DNA of 31,521 bases from an uncultured Opitutales bacterium (GTDB lineage: Bacteria; Verrucomicrobiota; Verrucomicrobiia; Opitutales; UBA2995). A program made the position numbers and the translations under genes. The stretch lies in the NCBI GenBank assembly GCA_937920335.1, contig CALGUT010000639.1, positions 1-31,521 of the forward strand, read 5' to 3'. This document shows, one piece after another, positions 7,757-16,593 of this stretch. A model generated the notes under the pieces. The model was not told the DNA's origin. It searched no databases and saw only the letters and a program-made list of their open reading frames with translations. Position 1 is the first letter of the stretch, and every line of letters starts with the position of its first letter.

Positions 7757-9489
7757 TGCGCGCCCTCTCTATTTAGAAAATTCTTAAACCGTGATGATGA
7801 AGCTGTGATAATCGTGAGGAAGATGAAAACGATCGCAATCAAGCCAACGCTCATTCTCGCCACGGTATTAGGTTCTTTTCCTTCTCCACCCACCAAGTCG
7901 GTTACGTAAGAAGAGACTTCGCTCTCCCCGCCCCATGGGGTCCAGCCGAGCATATTTTCCATTACAAAGAAGGAAATAATAATCAAAAGGAACGCAGGAG
8001 TTACGTATTTCATCAGCACACGGTAGATGTTGGGAATCTTCATCGATGCTCCCTGATGTGCCTGCCGGAACCCTTCGTCGATTCCGATTATCCATCCAAA
8101 GATAATGATTTGTATCGTTGCCAGGATGTATAGCATGAATGTTCCAATCCAGAAATCCAGAGTATCCAAAGCCTTAACATCCGCGCTGAAGTATACGACG
8201 AAGAGACTACCGATTGCGGTAATCAAACCGAGAATCGAAACGGAGGCCTTACGGTTGATACCGAGACTTTCTTCTAGAAAGGCAATCACCGGCTGGAGCA
8301 TGGAAAGAGAACTGGTTACAGCTGCGAGGAATAGCAGAAAGAAAAAGAGGAATCCGAATAAATTCCCAAACGGCATGTTGGAAAACACCATCGGCAGGAC
8401 CTTAAACCCGAGATCGAAGGTTCCCATGCCGGCGACGCCAGCGATACCTATAAACGCGTAGGCGGCTGGAATAGTTATGAGGCCCCCCAGAGACACCTCA
8501 CAAAATTCATTTGCGCTGGTTGCGCTCAATCCACTTAGCACAATGTCATCCGATTTCTTTAAATAACTGGCGTAGGTGATGATGACGCCGAATCCGACGG
8601 ATAGAGAGAAGAATATCTGACCAGCTGCAGCTAACCATAGTCCGGGTCGGCGCATCTGCTCGAATATCCCGATTTCTATGACCTGAAGATTCGAGCTCGC
8701 AGCGGCTTCGGCTTCTCGAGTGGCCAAGGCCACAGGACTAACGATCTCCGTTACGGTTTCCCAAGGTGCGTCAGCAGCGGGGCGTTCCTGGAGGACCACT
8801 TTGGTCGGGTTCCACAAATAACCCAATCCGTTGATAATATTGCGATCGGGTCTAGAGTCATCGGGTGCACCTAACGTTAGGACCCGGATTAAAATGACCA
8901 CCGCAATTACAATAAGCGCGGGCATCGCGTAAGTGCAGAAGAACTCGATTCCCTTGGAAAGCCCTCGGTAGATGAGGAAAAAGTTAAGTGCGAAGCAGAA
9001 TATCAAAAAACCACCTACTTCGCTTATTCCAAAGCCGAGAGCGCTTCCATCTGCTCCTGCGCCAATAAACGTAGCCCAAAAATTAGTGGATTCGTCGATC
9101 GAACTGAATTCCATCGAGCCGCGGATGAAGTTCAGTGAGTAGCCGAGGCACCACGCCTCTATGTATACGTAATAAAGGTAGATGATAAGGGGCACGAGGA
9201 CGCCAATAACGCCGAGGTACTTACCGGCTGGATGCTTGATGATCGCCTGGAGAATCCCAGGGCTGGAATTGAAGCCGTGTTGACCGCCGGACCGCCCCAT
9301 CGTCCATTCTGCCCAACAGATTGGCAAACCGATGATGAGGAAAGAAATGAAGTAGGCCAACATGAACGCGCCGCCTCCGTACTGAGCGACTTGTCCGGGA
9401 AATCGAAGAAAATTTCCCAAGCCCACCGCGCTGCCGGACACTGCGAGAATGACACCCAAGCGTGAATTCCAAGATTCTGTAATAGCCAT
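7753..9489 (-). CDS. Sodium-dependent transporter, NSS (SLC6/LeuT) family
   Basis: A 578-residue inner-membrane symporter that couples sodium influx to uptake of an amino acid or similar amine. The N-terminus has the LeuT signature region, AVSGSAVGLGNFLRFPGQV (about 16-34), which builds the sodium and substrate sites; about twelve membrane helices follow. The segment LWLAAAGQIFFSLSVGFG (about 284-301) is the conserved helix 6 region. Between about 228 and 283 there is a longer, charged extracytoplasmic stretch than I expect in this loop. The C-terminus is coupled by an ATGA overlap to a MetS-like small subunit. The upstream gap to the divergent lptF/G-type gene holds an inverted repeat. The substrate is not predictable; methionine, alanine or branched amino acids are candidates. 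Confidence 0.93.
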   Translation of the reverse strand: MAITESWNSRLGVILAVSGSAVGLGNFLRFPGQVAQYGGGAFMLAYFISFLIIGLPICWAEWTMGRSGGQHGFNSSPGILQAIIKHPAGKYLGVIGVLVPLIIYLYYVYIEAWCLGYSLNFIRGSMEFSSIDESTNFWATFIGAGADGSALGFGISEVGGFLIFCFALNFFLIYRGLSKGIEFFCTYAMPALIVIAVVILIRVLTLGAPDDSRPDRNIINGLGYLWNPTKVVLQERPAADAPWETVTEIVSPVALATREAEAAASSNLQVIEIGIFEQMRRPGLWLAAAGQIFFSLSVGFGVIITYASYLKKSDDIVLSGLSATSANEFCEVSLGGLITIPAAYAFIGIAGVAGMGTFDLGFKVLPMVFSNMPFGNLFGFLFFFLLFLAAVTSSLSMLQPVIAFLEESLGINRKASVSILGLITAIGSLFVVYFSADVKALDTLDFWIGTFMLYILATIQIIIFGWIIGIDEGFRQAHQGASMKIPNIYRVLMKYVTPAFLLIIISFFVMENMLGWTPWGGESEVSSYVTDLVGGEGKEPNTVARMSVGLIAIVFIFLTIITASSSRFKNFLNREGAQ

Positions 9490-9534
9490 GTATGAAGAGA
9501 GTATTAGAAGTAAGTGAAGACCCTATCCGTCGAT

Positions 9535-9549
9535 CTTTAATAATTAAAG
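9535..9549. promoter_or_regulatory. Inverted repeat in the divergent NSS / LptF-G promoter gap
   Basis: CTTTAAT, one base, ATTAAAG: a perfect 7-1-7 inverted repeat in the 107-base gap between two divergent genes. Its placement suits an operator, but AT-rich palindromes of this size also arise by chance in promoters. No regulator is identified. Confidence 0.3.
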
Positions 9550-9596
9550 CACAAATCCCTTGATGCGCTTCTTTACCTCACTTGGAATAGGCCACT

Positions 9597-10712
9597 GTGA
9601 ACCAAATTGATCGGTATATATTTTGGGAATGGTTGAGAGCATTCATGTTGGCCTTGGGGGCAACGCTTGGGCTTTTGATGATTTTCGACATGTATGACAA
9701 TCTGGGAGATCTATTGGACTTCCGGGTTCCCACAGTGGATATCCTTTACTACTACGTTATCATTCTACCAACGTTGCTACCCCAGATTCTGCCGATAGCG
9801 TTCTTGGTATCGCTCTTGTTTAGCCTCAGTAATCTGCACGCGAATAATGAGATTGTAGCGCTGAGATCGTGTGGCGTTAGCTTTTGGCAGATTACGCGGT
9901 CTCTCTGGGTCGCCGGATTGTGTCTTTCGGCCGTGCTTCTGTATTTGAACGCCAAGATCGTTCCCTGGGCGGTGGAGTCCGCCCGACAGCTTTGGGAAGA
10001 TGCGGAGTACAACTTCGAACTCGAGACCAAACAGGTTCGGGAAGCAGGCCTGATTTATAATGTGGCTTTTAACAATCCACAGGATGGCCGTATCTGGTTC
10101 ATGAACCGCTTCAACAAGAACACCTATCGGGGATATGGCGTGACGGTTTCCATGCTCAACCAATGGCATCAAGAGTATACCAAGATCCAGGCCAGGGAAT
10201 GTTTTTATAATGATAACGACAATACTTGGCGATTTCTCGAGGGTCGTGAATTGGGATTCGAAATCGAAAGTGGCGATTTAATTACCTCCAAACCTTTCAA
10301 ACTGTTCGAGCTGGAAGGGTTGGTTGAAAACCCGAGGCTCCTACTTACCTTGGATAAGCGGCCAAAAGACCTATCATTATTTGAGTTGCGAACAATATTG
10401 GATTATTACGGGGATGAAGAGGATAATCCGAAGGCGGTACCATTTCGGGTACGCTACCATTCTGTCTTAGCGGGGACAGTTATTTGCTTTATTATTGTGG
10501 GGCTTGCAGTTCCGTATTCGGTTTCAGGCGTTCGGACCAACCCGATGGTCGGTGTCTCCAAGTCGACCAGTTTGTTTTTCTCCTATTATATTGTCATAAG
10601 GCTTGTAGTCATGCTGGGAGAACAGGGGCATTTGTCGCCGGTTTTTGCGGCGTGGACTCCCAACCTTTTGATGGCGGCATTAGCCGTCTATCTTTACTCA
10701 CGACTCAAGTAA
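9597..10712 (+). CDS. LptF/LptG-family (YjgP/YjgQ) permease
   Basis: A 371-residue inner-membrane protein of the family that extracts lipopolysaccharide from the inner membrane with the LptB ATPase and passes it to LptC and the periplasmic bridge. The N-terminus RYIFWEWLRAFMLALGATLG is typical of the first helix. Further helices lie at about 45-75 and 95-120, then a periplasmic beta-jellyroll region (about 130-270), then three C-terminal helices. The start is a GTG; no in-frame ATG gives the conserved opening. Functional complexes need both LptF and LptG, and only one copy is here, so the partner must lie elsewhere. The RlmI-like gene follows after four bases and is probably co-transcribed. 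Confidence 0.9.
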   Translation: MNQIDRYIFWEWLRAFMLALGATLGLLMIFDMYDNLGDLLDFRVPTVDILYYYVIILPTLLPQILPIAFLVSLLFSLSNLHANNEIVALRSCGVSFWQITRSLWVAGLCLSAVLLYLNAKIVPWAVESARQLWEDAEYNFELETKQVREAGLIYNVAFNNPQDGRIWFMNRFNKNTYRGYGVTVSMLNQWHQEYTKIQARECFYNDNDNTWRFLEGRELGFEIESGDLITSKPFKLFELEGLVENPRLLLTLDKRPKDLSLFELRTILDYYGDEEDNPKAVPFRVRYHSVLAGTVICFIIVGLAVPYSVSGVRTNPMVGVSKSTSLFFSYYIVIRLVVMLGEQGHLSPVFAAWTPNLLMAALAVYLYSRLK

Positions 10713-10716
10713 GCCT

Positions 10717-11865
10717 ATGAAATCTTTATTTTTAAAGCCACGGTCACGTAGCCGTGCAATGAATGGTCATCCCTGGGTATTTGCGGGTGAGGTGCAGGAG
10801 CTCCTGCCGGCTGAAGAAAACGGTAAGACCGTTTTATTGAGGGATTCCCGCAAGCACATTCTTGGCAGCGGGATTTACAACGAGCAGTCCAAGATCGTCT
10901 GGCGCCGTTACTCATGGGAGAAGACGGCGTTCAGCATGTCCTTTATTCGGGAGGCGCTTTCCAAAGCGGTAGCTCGCAGAGCGGATGATGAGTGTCGGCG
11001 GCTGGTGTGGTCTGAGTCTGATTCTTTGCCAGGGCTAGTGGTAGATCAATTCGGGAAAGTGCTGGTAATACAGGCGCTGACGTTTGCGATTGATATGCGC
11101 CTTCCAGCCATAGCCACTCATTTGCAAGAACTGACGGGTGCCGAGGTGGTGGTGTTTCGAAACGATGCTTCGGTTCGTAAACTCGAAGGTCTGGAAACTT
11201 ATGTCAGTACGTTTGAAGACAAGAAACTCGAGCCCTTTGAAGTCACTATTGGAGGCATTCGCTATAAGCTCGATTTATTGGAAGGACAGAAAACAGGGTT
11301 TTATTTGGACCAACGGGAGCAGCATGCGCTAGTCGCATCCTATGCGTCCGGCAGAACGGTTTTAGATGCCTTTTGTAACCAGGGAGCCTTCGCGCTTCAG
11401 TGTGCCAAAGCGGGAGCTGAGTCTGTGTTGGGTATCGATAGTTCTGATACTGCGATTCAGGCTGCGCAAGAGAACGCCAACGCAAATGAACTGACTGTTG
11501 AGTTCAAGCAGGCCAATGTATTCGATTTTTTCACGGAGAACAGGGACTCGAACTTCGATTTGGTCGTGTTGGATCCGCCGCCATTCGCCAGAACTCAGGG
11601 CCAGGTCGATGGCGCCTTAAAGGGCTACAAGGAGATCAACCTGCGTGCGATGAAGAGCTTGAACAAGGGAGGCATACTCGCCACCTACACCTGCTCACAG
11701 GCTATTTCTCAAGAGTTGTTCAAGCAAATGTTAGCCGATGCCGCATCTGATGCCCGACGCTCGGTTCGGATTTTGGAGACCACCTACCAGGCGAAAGACC
11801 ATCCTGTATTACTTAATATGCCAGAGAGCGGCTACCTTCACGGTTATATTTTGCAGTTGGACTAA
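10717..11865 (+). CDS. RlmI-like class I SAM-dependent 23S rRNA methyltransferase
   Basis: A 382-residue protein with the RlmI/YwbD architecture. An N-terminal PUA domain (about 1-70, LKPRSRSRAMNGHPWVFAGE) and a middle EEHEE-type domain are followed by a Rossmann methyltransferase domain. The SAM-binding motif is VLDAFCNQGAF (215-225). The catalytic motif is DPPPF (286-290), the form used for C5-cytosine and related base methylation. GFYLDQR (194-200) is conserved in the family. E. coli RlmI makes m5C1962 of 23S rRNA; here the target is likely but not certain to be 23S rRNA. The gene sits four bases after the LptF/G-type permease and ends seven bases from a convergent methyltransferase gene. 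Confidence 0.9.
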   Translation: MKSLFLKPRSRSRAMNGHPWVFAGEVQELLPAEENGKTVLLRDSRKHILGSGIYNEQSKIVWRRYSWEKTAFSMSFIREALSKAVARRADDECRRLVWSESDSLPGLVVDQFGKVLVIQALTFAIDMRLPAIATHLQELTGAEVVVFRNDASVRKLEGLETYVSTFEDKKLEPFEVTIGGIRYKLDLLEGQKTGFYLDQREQHALVASYASGRTVLDAFCNQGAFALQCAKAGAESVLGIDSSDTAIQAAQENANANELTVEFKQANVFDFFTENRDSNFDLVVLDPPPFARTQGQVDGALKGYKEINLRAMKSLNKGGILATYTCSQAISQELFKQMLADAASDARRSVRILETTYQAKDHPVLLNMPESGYLHGYILQLD

Positions 11866-11872
11866 GCGTCTT

Positions 11873-12854
11873 TCATTGCGGGATTTCGCACACACAGGCG
11901 AGATTGTTCGCAAAGAAAGAGTTGGGTAACTCCGTGATGCCAAATTTGTATATTTGAACAGCCTCCCAATGTGGCTCGAGAAGGGTGGTCAGTGCTTTTT
12001 GGGTGAAAAAATTGACGTGAGTTTCCTCCAGGAAATGCCAGGGGATTACGTTATCGCTATGGCAACGAGGAACGCCACTGCCATCCGGGACTGTCATCAA
12101 GAAAGTGCGTTTAGTGATACGTTTGAGCTCTGCTAGAATCAAAGCAGCATCTTCAATGTGCTCAAGGACCTCGGTAGTCATCACAACGTCAAAGTGATTC
12201 TCTGGAAATGGAAGTGGGAGTTCACCGTTGTAGAGAGTCACACATCCCTTGGCTTCGTCGCGAAGAGCTTCCTCGATTTCGGGAGAGTTTAAATCCAAGC
12301 CAGTCACTTTCACCCCACGATTTTGGAGGTGTATTACGTACTTCCCAGTGCCGCATCCGAAATCCAGCACGTGATCGTCTGCTTTTATATGGATGTCGAT
12401 CAATGAAAGAACTTCCGGATTGATGGTATTGTGAGGGGGGGCCGTAGCCGTAAATGTCGGTTTTCTTTTTCAGGTTCGTGTCGAAAAAGAAATGGTCGTA
12501 GTCTGGATAGTCGAATTGCTGGGTCAGCGGCGCTTCCCAGATGGGCTGATCGCCGAGTTTGATGGAAATCATAGCGTCCTGAAACGTTCCCTTAAGTAGG
12601 TAGTCGAAGGCGAACCCACAAAACGGATTATCGATGGTATCCACAACGTCGACGACGTCTTGACGGTGAAGGCCGTAGATTTCGACGGGACTTATGACTG
12701 TCTTGTTTGCCGTTAGCGTTATATCCGGAAATCTACCGACTGCTAGCGCTGACCAACCTCTTATACTCAGGATTCCACCGGCTGTAATGATTAGCTCATC
12801 TACCGTAGTCTCATCAATCGTTACTTCTATAGGGTAGGTGGTTTGTCCAGGCAT
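11873..12854 (-). pseudogene. Frameshifted SAM-dependent methyltransferase (two-domain)
   Basis: One gene split by a single frameshift. The upstream frame (from ATG 12854) encodes a beta-rich N-terminal domain of about 140 residues, rich in Ile, Val and Asp and not recognised. It runs into KKKTDIYGYGPP and then loses sense. The next frame continues with HNTINPEVLSLIDIHI and a complete class I methyltransferase: VLDFGCGTGKY (motif I), TTEVLEHIEDA, and a normal end at 11873. The junction is a run of seven C (minus strand) at 12435-12441; with six the frames join into one protein of about 326 residues. The methyl acceptor is unknown; such domains often modify glycans or lipids. It may be a sequencing error, a slippery tract or a true mutation. 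If truly broken, an ATG at 12403 could still express the methyltransferase part. Confidence 0.8.
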
Positions 12855-13131
12855 GAATGACTCGATTCAGGAGTTTTGTTGAGGGAATTATGAGAGTAGG
12901 TGCCTGCTATTTAGTTTATCAACCTCGAAAGCCCGGCTATCGCTTTTAAAAATACCTACGGAAATCGATTTGCACGAATGAATCTCTTCGGAACGAAAAC
13001 TGTTATTTCGTAAGAAGTAGGTGATATGAAACGTACGAAAACCTTGTTGTGAAACTTGCTTCCGATTGAGCGGGTTATTTTCGATGGAATAGACCTTGAG
13101 ACTATCACGTCTGATAGCAGATCATATTCTG

Positions 13132-13734
13132 ATGAACGCCGTTGCTCTATTTCTCAAAGCGCCAGTCCTCGGAATGGTGAAAACGCGCTTGGCGAAGTCA
13201 CTGGGGGAGGCGTCTGCGCTGTTGGCTTACAGGCGTATGGTTGAGTTTCTGTTAGGGCGTATGGGGAAAAATGGATCGATACATATCCACTACGCCGCTG
13301 AAAGTTTGGATCCGATGATGGTCTGGTTGGGAAAAGACTACCGATACATTGCCCAGTTAGGTGATGGATTGGGGGCTCGATTAACGAATGGAATGGAAAC
13401 GGAGTTCGCGAGTGGGGCGAATAAACTTATATTCATGGGAGGTGACTGCCCATTTGTTGATCAGGAGACTATTGAGAAATCGTTTATAGCACTTGATAGC
13501 AATGATGTGGTGATAGGGCCCGCTGTTGATGGTGGCTATTACTTAATTGGGATGAATCAGAACCGACCGGAATTATTTGAAGGGATCCACTGGGGTTCGG
13601 AGACGGTGTTCGCAGAAACGGTCAAGATCTGCCGGAGCAAAGGTCTGAGCCATTGGATACTTCCTGAAATGTCCGACGTCGATGATTTGGAGAACTGGAA
13701 GGAGGCCGAGCGATTCATGAACCGCGTCGGCTGA
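13132..13734 (+). CDS. TIGR04282-type glycosyltransferase (DUF2064)
   Basis: A protein of about 200 residues with the GT-A nucleotide-sugar transferase fold of the DUF2064/TIGR04282 family. It opens with the family pattern ALFLKAPVLGMVKTRLAK. It carries FMGGDCPF, whose acidic residue is placed to hold the metal and nucleotide, then IGPAVDGGYYLIG, and near the end SDVDDLENW. Some relatives are named for arsenosugar biosynthesis because they sit next to arsM/arsS. No such neighbours are here, so the acceptor is unknown. The frame can be extended to a TTG at 13096, but the ATG at 13132 puts the conserved opening right at the N-terminus and is preferred. There is no clear ribosome binding site. 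It converges with the next gene, one base apart. Confidence 0.87.
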   Translation: MNAVALFLKAPVLGMVKTRLAKSLGEASALLAYRRMVEFLLGRMGKNGSIHIHYAAESLDPMMVWLGKDYRYIAQLGDGLGARLTNGMETEFASGANKLIFMGGDCPFVDQETIEKSFIALDSNDVVIGPAVDGGYYLIGMNQNRPELFEGIHWGSETVFAETVKICRSKGLSHWILPEMSDVDDLENWKEAERFMNRVG

Positions 13735-13735
13735 G

Positions 13736-14398
13736 CTAATTCACTGACTGAAATTTCAGTGGCTTGAGATACTCTCGTCGATGTCCTTGTTCAAAGTAGC
13801 CACGATTGGCGGACCGTAAGAGTTCATCGTTTCCGACCAATGAAGCCTCGAGATAGGCCTCCTTCAGTAGGTTGATAGATTGAATCCTCCATTTTGATTC
13901 TTTGATAAAATGAATTTTGAGTGGGGTTGAGCGGTTAGACGCTTTCAGATAAAGCTGTCCGATTGATTTCTCGCCGAAATTGTAGCGATTCCGCACGGCA
14001 GTCTTTCGGATCGTGCCATCAAGCTGCAACGCGTTAAGCCAGGTACCCAGTAGTTGTTCCTGGGTGATCGACGCGCGTTGGTTTTCGATCATATAACAGC
14101 GGGTTGTGAACACCAGAAATTGCTGAAAGGGTTCGAGTTGCTCCACATCCTTCCGTCCACCGTTCCAAATCCAGTTTTCCAGACTCTCCAGATAATCGGT
14201 GGTTGTTTGGTCGGACAGTTCGATCACTCGATCCCAATTGCCCGTAGAGAGAGACTTTTGATAATTCCTAAATGCTGCTCCCGGATTATCGCGGAGGTAG
14301 AGTAATACAACGAAGGCGAGTAAACAAATCGGTATGAGCATCACGAACATCAACTCCTTGGGGTCGGTTCGCGTCATTTTTGTCGAAAATGGTGACAT
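13736..14398 (-). CDS. Single-pass membrane protein of unknown function
   Basis: A 220-residue protein that I do not recognise. One transmembrane helix at about 17-36 (MFVMLIPICLLAFVVLLYLR) follows a short basic N-terminus, so the remainder (about 37-220) probably faces the periplasm. That part begins with a helical stretch reminiscent of the lead-in of NTF2-like lipoproteins (NYQKSLSTGNWDRVIELSD), then shows aromatic and charged segments ending near LKFQSVN. There are no enzymatic motifs. It is divergent from the mla operon across 150 bases and convergent with the glycosyltransferase, so it is probably its own transcript. Reality is well supported by the long open frame and the organised membrane segment. 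Confidence 0.75.
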   Translation of the reverse strand: MSPFSTKMTRTDPKELMFVMLIPICLLAFVVLLYLRDNPGAAFRNYQKSLSTGNWDRVIELSDQTTTDYLESLENWIWNGGRKDVEQLEPFQQFLVFTTRCYMIENQRASITQEQLLGTWLNALQLDGTIRKTAVRNRYNFGEKSIGQLYLKASNRSTPLKIHFIKESKWRIQSINLLKEAYLEASLVGNDELLRSANRGYFEQGHRREYLKPLKFQSVN

Positions 14399-14429
14399 GA
14401 GCTTCTATTAAGGTGGGCGGGAAATCGTG

Positions 14430-14453
14430 AATCTCAATGTTTTGTTTGAGATT
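14430..14453. promoter_or_regulatory. Perfect inverted repeat upstream of the mla operon
   Basis: AATCTCAA, eight bases, TTGAGATT: perfect 8-bp arms with an 8-base spacer in the 150-base gap between the divergent membrane-protein gene and mlaE. It lies about 95 bases before the mlaE start, a fit position for an operator, or it is a leader hairpin of either transcript. No T tract follows, so a terminator is unlikely. Confidence 0.4.
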
Positions 14454-14548
14454 TGTTGGTCGGTAAGATTATGAATCCCGCAACAATTACTTGGACAAGG
14501 GGGAACTTGGCTTCATTTTAACGGTAAACATCAAGATGAAACGACTAC

Positions 14549-15331
14549 ATGATTAGAAAGCTGGGTAGATGCGGAATAGGCGCTGTGGCTGAGCTGGGTC
14601 AATTGACCTTGTTTACGGTCCATTCCCTGTTGGGTATTTTCGGACAGCGGTATCGTGTCGAGAAGCTGATTCGTGCCGTTTACGAAATTGGGGTGCGGTG
14701 CGTTCCTATTATCTTGATCGTCGGATTGTTTACGGGGTTGGTGTTGGGCCTGCAGCTCTATTATGTATTGTCGCGTTTTAGTTCGGAGACACTCTTGGGG
14801 CAGGCAGTGGCGTTGACCACGATTCTAGAGATCGGTCCTGTCTTTACCGCCATCATGATTGTGGGTCAGGCCGGTTCTGCTCTCTCTGCGGAGCTTGGTA
14901 TTCAGCGCAATGCAGAGCAGATCGACGCGCTGGGAACTATGAGAATCGAGTCATTGGGCTTTCTTGTCTCACCACGCCTCTGGGCAGCGATTATCTGTTT
15001 TCCTATTTTGACCGCGTGTTTTGATTGGGTCGCGATCCTGGGTGGGCATCTTACGGGAGTCGAACTTTTGGGAGTTGATGCAGGAGCCTACTGGAATCGC
15101 TTGTATGATGAAGTGACATTCACGCATGTGCGAGACGGCTTTATCAAGGCTTTGGCTTTCGGATTTCTTACGACCGCCGTCTGTTCCTTCAATGGCTATT
15201 TTACGCACAAGCTTTCGGATGTCCCCGGGGCACGTGGCGTCTCGCAGACGACTACGCGTGCGGTGGTGTATTCGAGTATTGTGATTCTGGCGGCCGATTA
15301 CGTTATAACTTCTTTCCTGCTTCAGACATGA
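14549..15331 (+). CDS. mlaE: Mla phospholipid ABC transporter, permease MlaE
   Basis: A 260-residue inner-membrane permease of the MlaE/YrbE family, which forms the membrane core of the MlaFEDB complex and moves phospholipids between the inner membrane and the MCE ring. It shows the family patterns IILIVGLFTGLVLGLQ (about 55-70), a long conserved stretch GQAGSALSAELGIQRNAEQIDALGTM (about 107-132), and VSPRLWA. Five to six membrane helices are visible. It has no fused STAS domain, and no separate mlaB follows. It is the first gene of a tight five-gene operon; its stop overlaps the start of mlaF (ATGA). No clear ribosome binding site precedes the ATG. Confidence 0.95.
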   Translation: MIRKLGRCGIGAVAELGQLTLFTVHSLLGIFGQRYRVEKLIRAVYEIGVRCVPIILIVGLFTGLVLGLQLYYVLSRFSSETLLGQAVALTTILEIGPVFTAIMIVGQAGSALSAELGIQRNAEQIDALGTMRIESLGFLVSPRLWAAIICFPILTACFDWVAILGGHLTGVELLGVDAGAYWNRLYDEVTFTHVRDGFIKALAFGFLTTAVCSFNGYFTHKLSDVPGARGVSQTTTRAVVYSSIVILAADYVITSFLLQT

Positions 15332-16035
15332 GTGCATCCAAACTATTGATACGTGGATTATCCAAGTCGTTTGGAACTCAGGTAGTATTGGATGCTATTG
15401 ATCTTGATATCCCTTTGGGCGACCACATGACCTTGATCGGGAGGAGTGGAACCGGGAAATCGGTATTTCTAAAATGTATCGCTGGTTTACTCGTTGCAGA
15501 CTCAGGAAAGATTTCCCTCGATAATAGCGACCCTGTTCCTCATTGCAGCTATCTGTTTCAACAAAACGCGTTGTTCGATTCGATGACTGTCTTTGATAAC
15601 GTAGCTTTACCGGTACGGGAGCGCGAGGCAGTTTCCAGAAACGTGTTGGCGACTCGGGTTAATGAGATGCTGGATAAGCTGGACCTGATCGGCGCGTCAA
15701 AGAAATACCCGGCAGAAATTTCGGGAGGTATGCAAAAGCGGGTGGCACTGGCGCGGGCCTTGATCACCCACCCGGAAATAATTTTATTTGATGAGCCCAC
15801 GACGGGGCTCGATCCTGAGCGGAAGTATAGTGTGTTCAATATGATACGCCAGTATCGTCAGCAGTTTGGGTTTACTGTGATTATGGTTAGTCACGATGTT
15901 CCAGAGGTATTTGAGATTTCCGATCATGTGGCGTGGCTGGATCACGGTAAGATCGTTTATCGGGGAACTCCCCAGAAGCTGCTCGACGAACCTCCGGCTG
16001 GACTCAATTCCTTTATAAATCCTCAACTCGCCTGA
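15328..16035 (+). CDS. mlaF: Mla phospholipid ABC transporter, ATPase MlaF
   Basis: A 235-residue ABC ATPase that powers the MlaE permease on the cytoplasmic side. Walker A is GRSGTGKS (38-45), the Q-loop glutamine is in YLFQQNALF, the ABC signature is SGGMQKR (132-138), Walker B is IILFDEP (151-157) with catalytic Glu156, and the switch is His189 in VSHDVPE. SGGMQKRVALARAL is characteristic of MlaF/Ttg2A rather than of other importers. The ATG overlaps the mlaE stop by four bases, which implies coupled translation. The gene is slightly shorter than E. coli MlaF, with a short C-terminal tail. mlaD follows after seven bases. Confidence 0.95.
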   Translation: MSASKLLIRGLSKSFGTQVVLDAIDLDIPLGDHMTLIGRSGTGKSVFLKCIAGLLVADSGKISLDNSDPVPHCSYLFQQNALFDSMTVFDNVALPVREREAVSRNVLATRVNEMLDKLDLIGASKKYPAEISGGMQKRVALARALITHPEIILFDEPTTGLDPERKYSVFNMIRQYRQQFGFTVIMVSHDVPEVFEISDHVAWLDHGKIVYRGTPQKLLDEPPAGLNSFINPQLA

Positions 16036-16042
16036 ATTTTAC

Positions 16043-16507
16043 ATGAATTCCAAACAACTAGAATTGACTGTGGGCGCCTTTATCCTGCTTGGATTGGCCG
16101 CCATTCTATTTCTTGCTTTGCAAGTGGGAAGTAACCGATGGGCGGGGGGTCATTACACACTCTCTGCCCGATTTTTAGATGCTGGTGGATTGAACGAAGG
16201 AAGCTCTGTGCGGATCGCGGGTGTCAAAGTTGGAACGGTCGGTGCTATCACACTCAACAAAGAGCAGATGGTCGCGATGGTTGAGCTCAAACTTCCGACG
16301 GATCTTGTGTTGGATGATGATACCATCGCATCGATCAAGACAACTGGGTTGATTGGCGACAAATTTTTGAGTCTCAATCCCGGTGGGTCAGGACTTCAGC
16401 TTGAGCCTGGAGAGGTGATCGTGGATACTGAGTCAGCCGTGGATATTGAGAGCCTCATCAGTCGCTTTGCGTTCGGTAGTATCGAGGATGATTCTGGAGA
16501 TAATTAA
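16043..16507 (+). CDS. mlaD: Mla transport system MCE protein MlaD
   Basis: A 154-residue single-MCE-domain protein, normal MlaD size. One N-terminal membrane helix (about 7-27, ELTVGAFILLGLAAILFLALQ) anchors it in the inner membrane. The MCE domain that forms the periplasmic hexameric ring spans about 36-125 (YTLSARFLDAGGLNEGSSVRIAGVKVG at its start, then SIKTTGLIGDKFLSLNPGG). It takes lipid from MlaE and hands it to, or accepts it from, MlaC. It sits seven bases after mlaF and 86 bases before the chosen mlaC start, all on one strand. Confidence 0.95.
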   Translation: MNSKQLELTVGAFILLGLAAILFLALQVGSNRWAGGHYTLSARFLDAGGLNEGSSVRIAGVKVGTVGAITLNKEQMVAMVELKLPTDLVLDDDTIASIKTTGLIGDKFLSLNPGGSGLQLEPGEVIVDTESAVDIESLISRFAFGSIEDDSGDN

Positions 16508-16593
16508 CTGAAATACCCGTCACGAATTTGCGAAAATCAAACAATACTATTCCAATCGGTAAGTTTTGCTGCTTTCTAGCGACTCATTTACGT

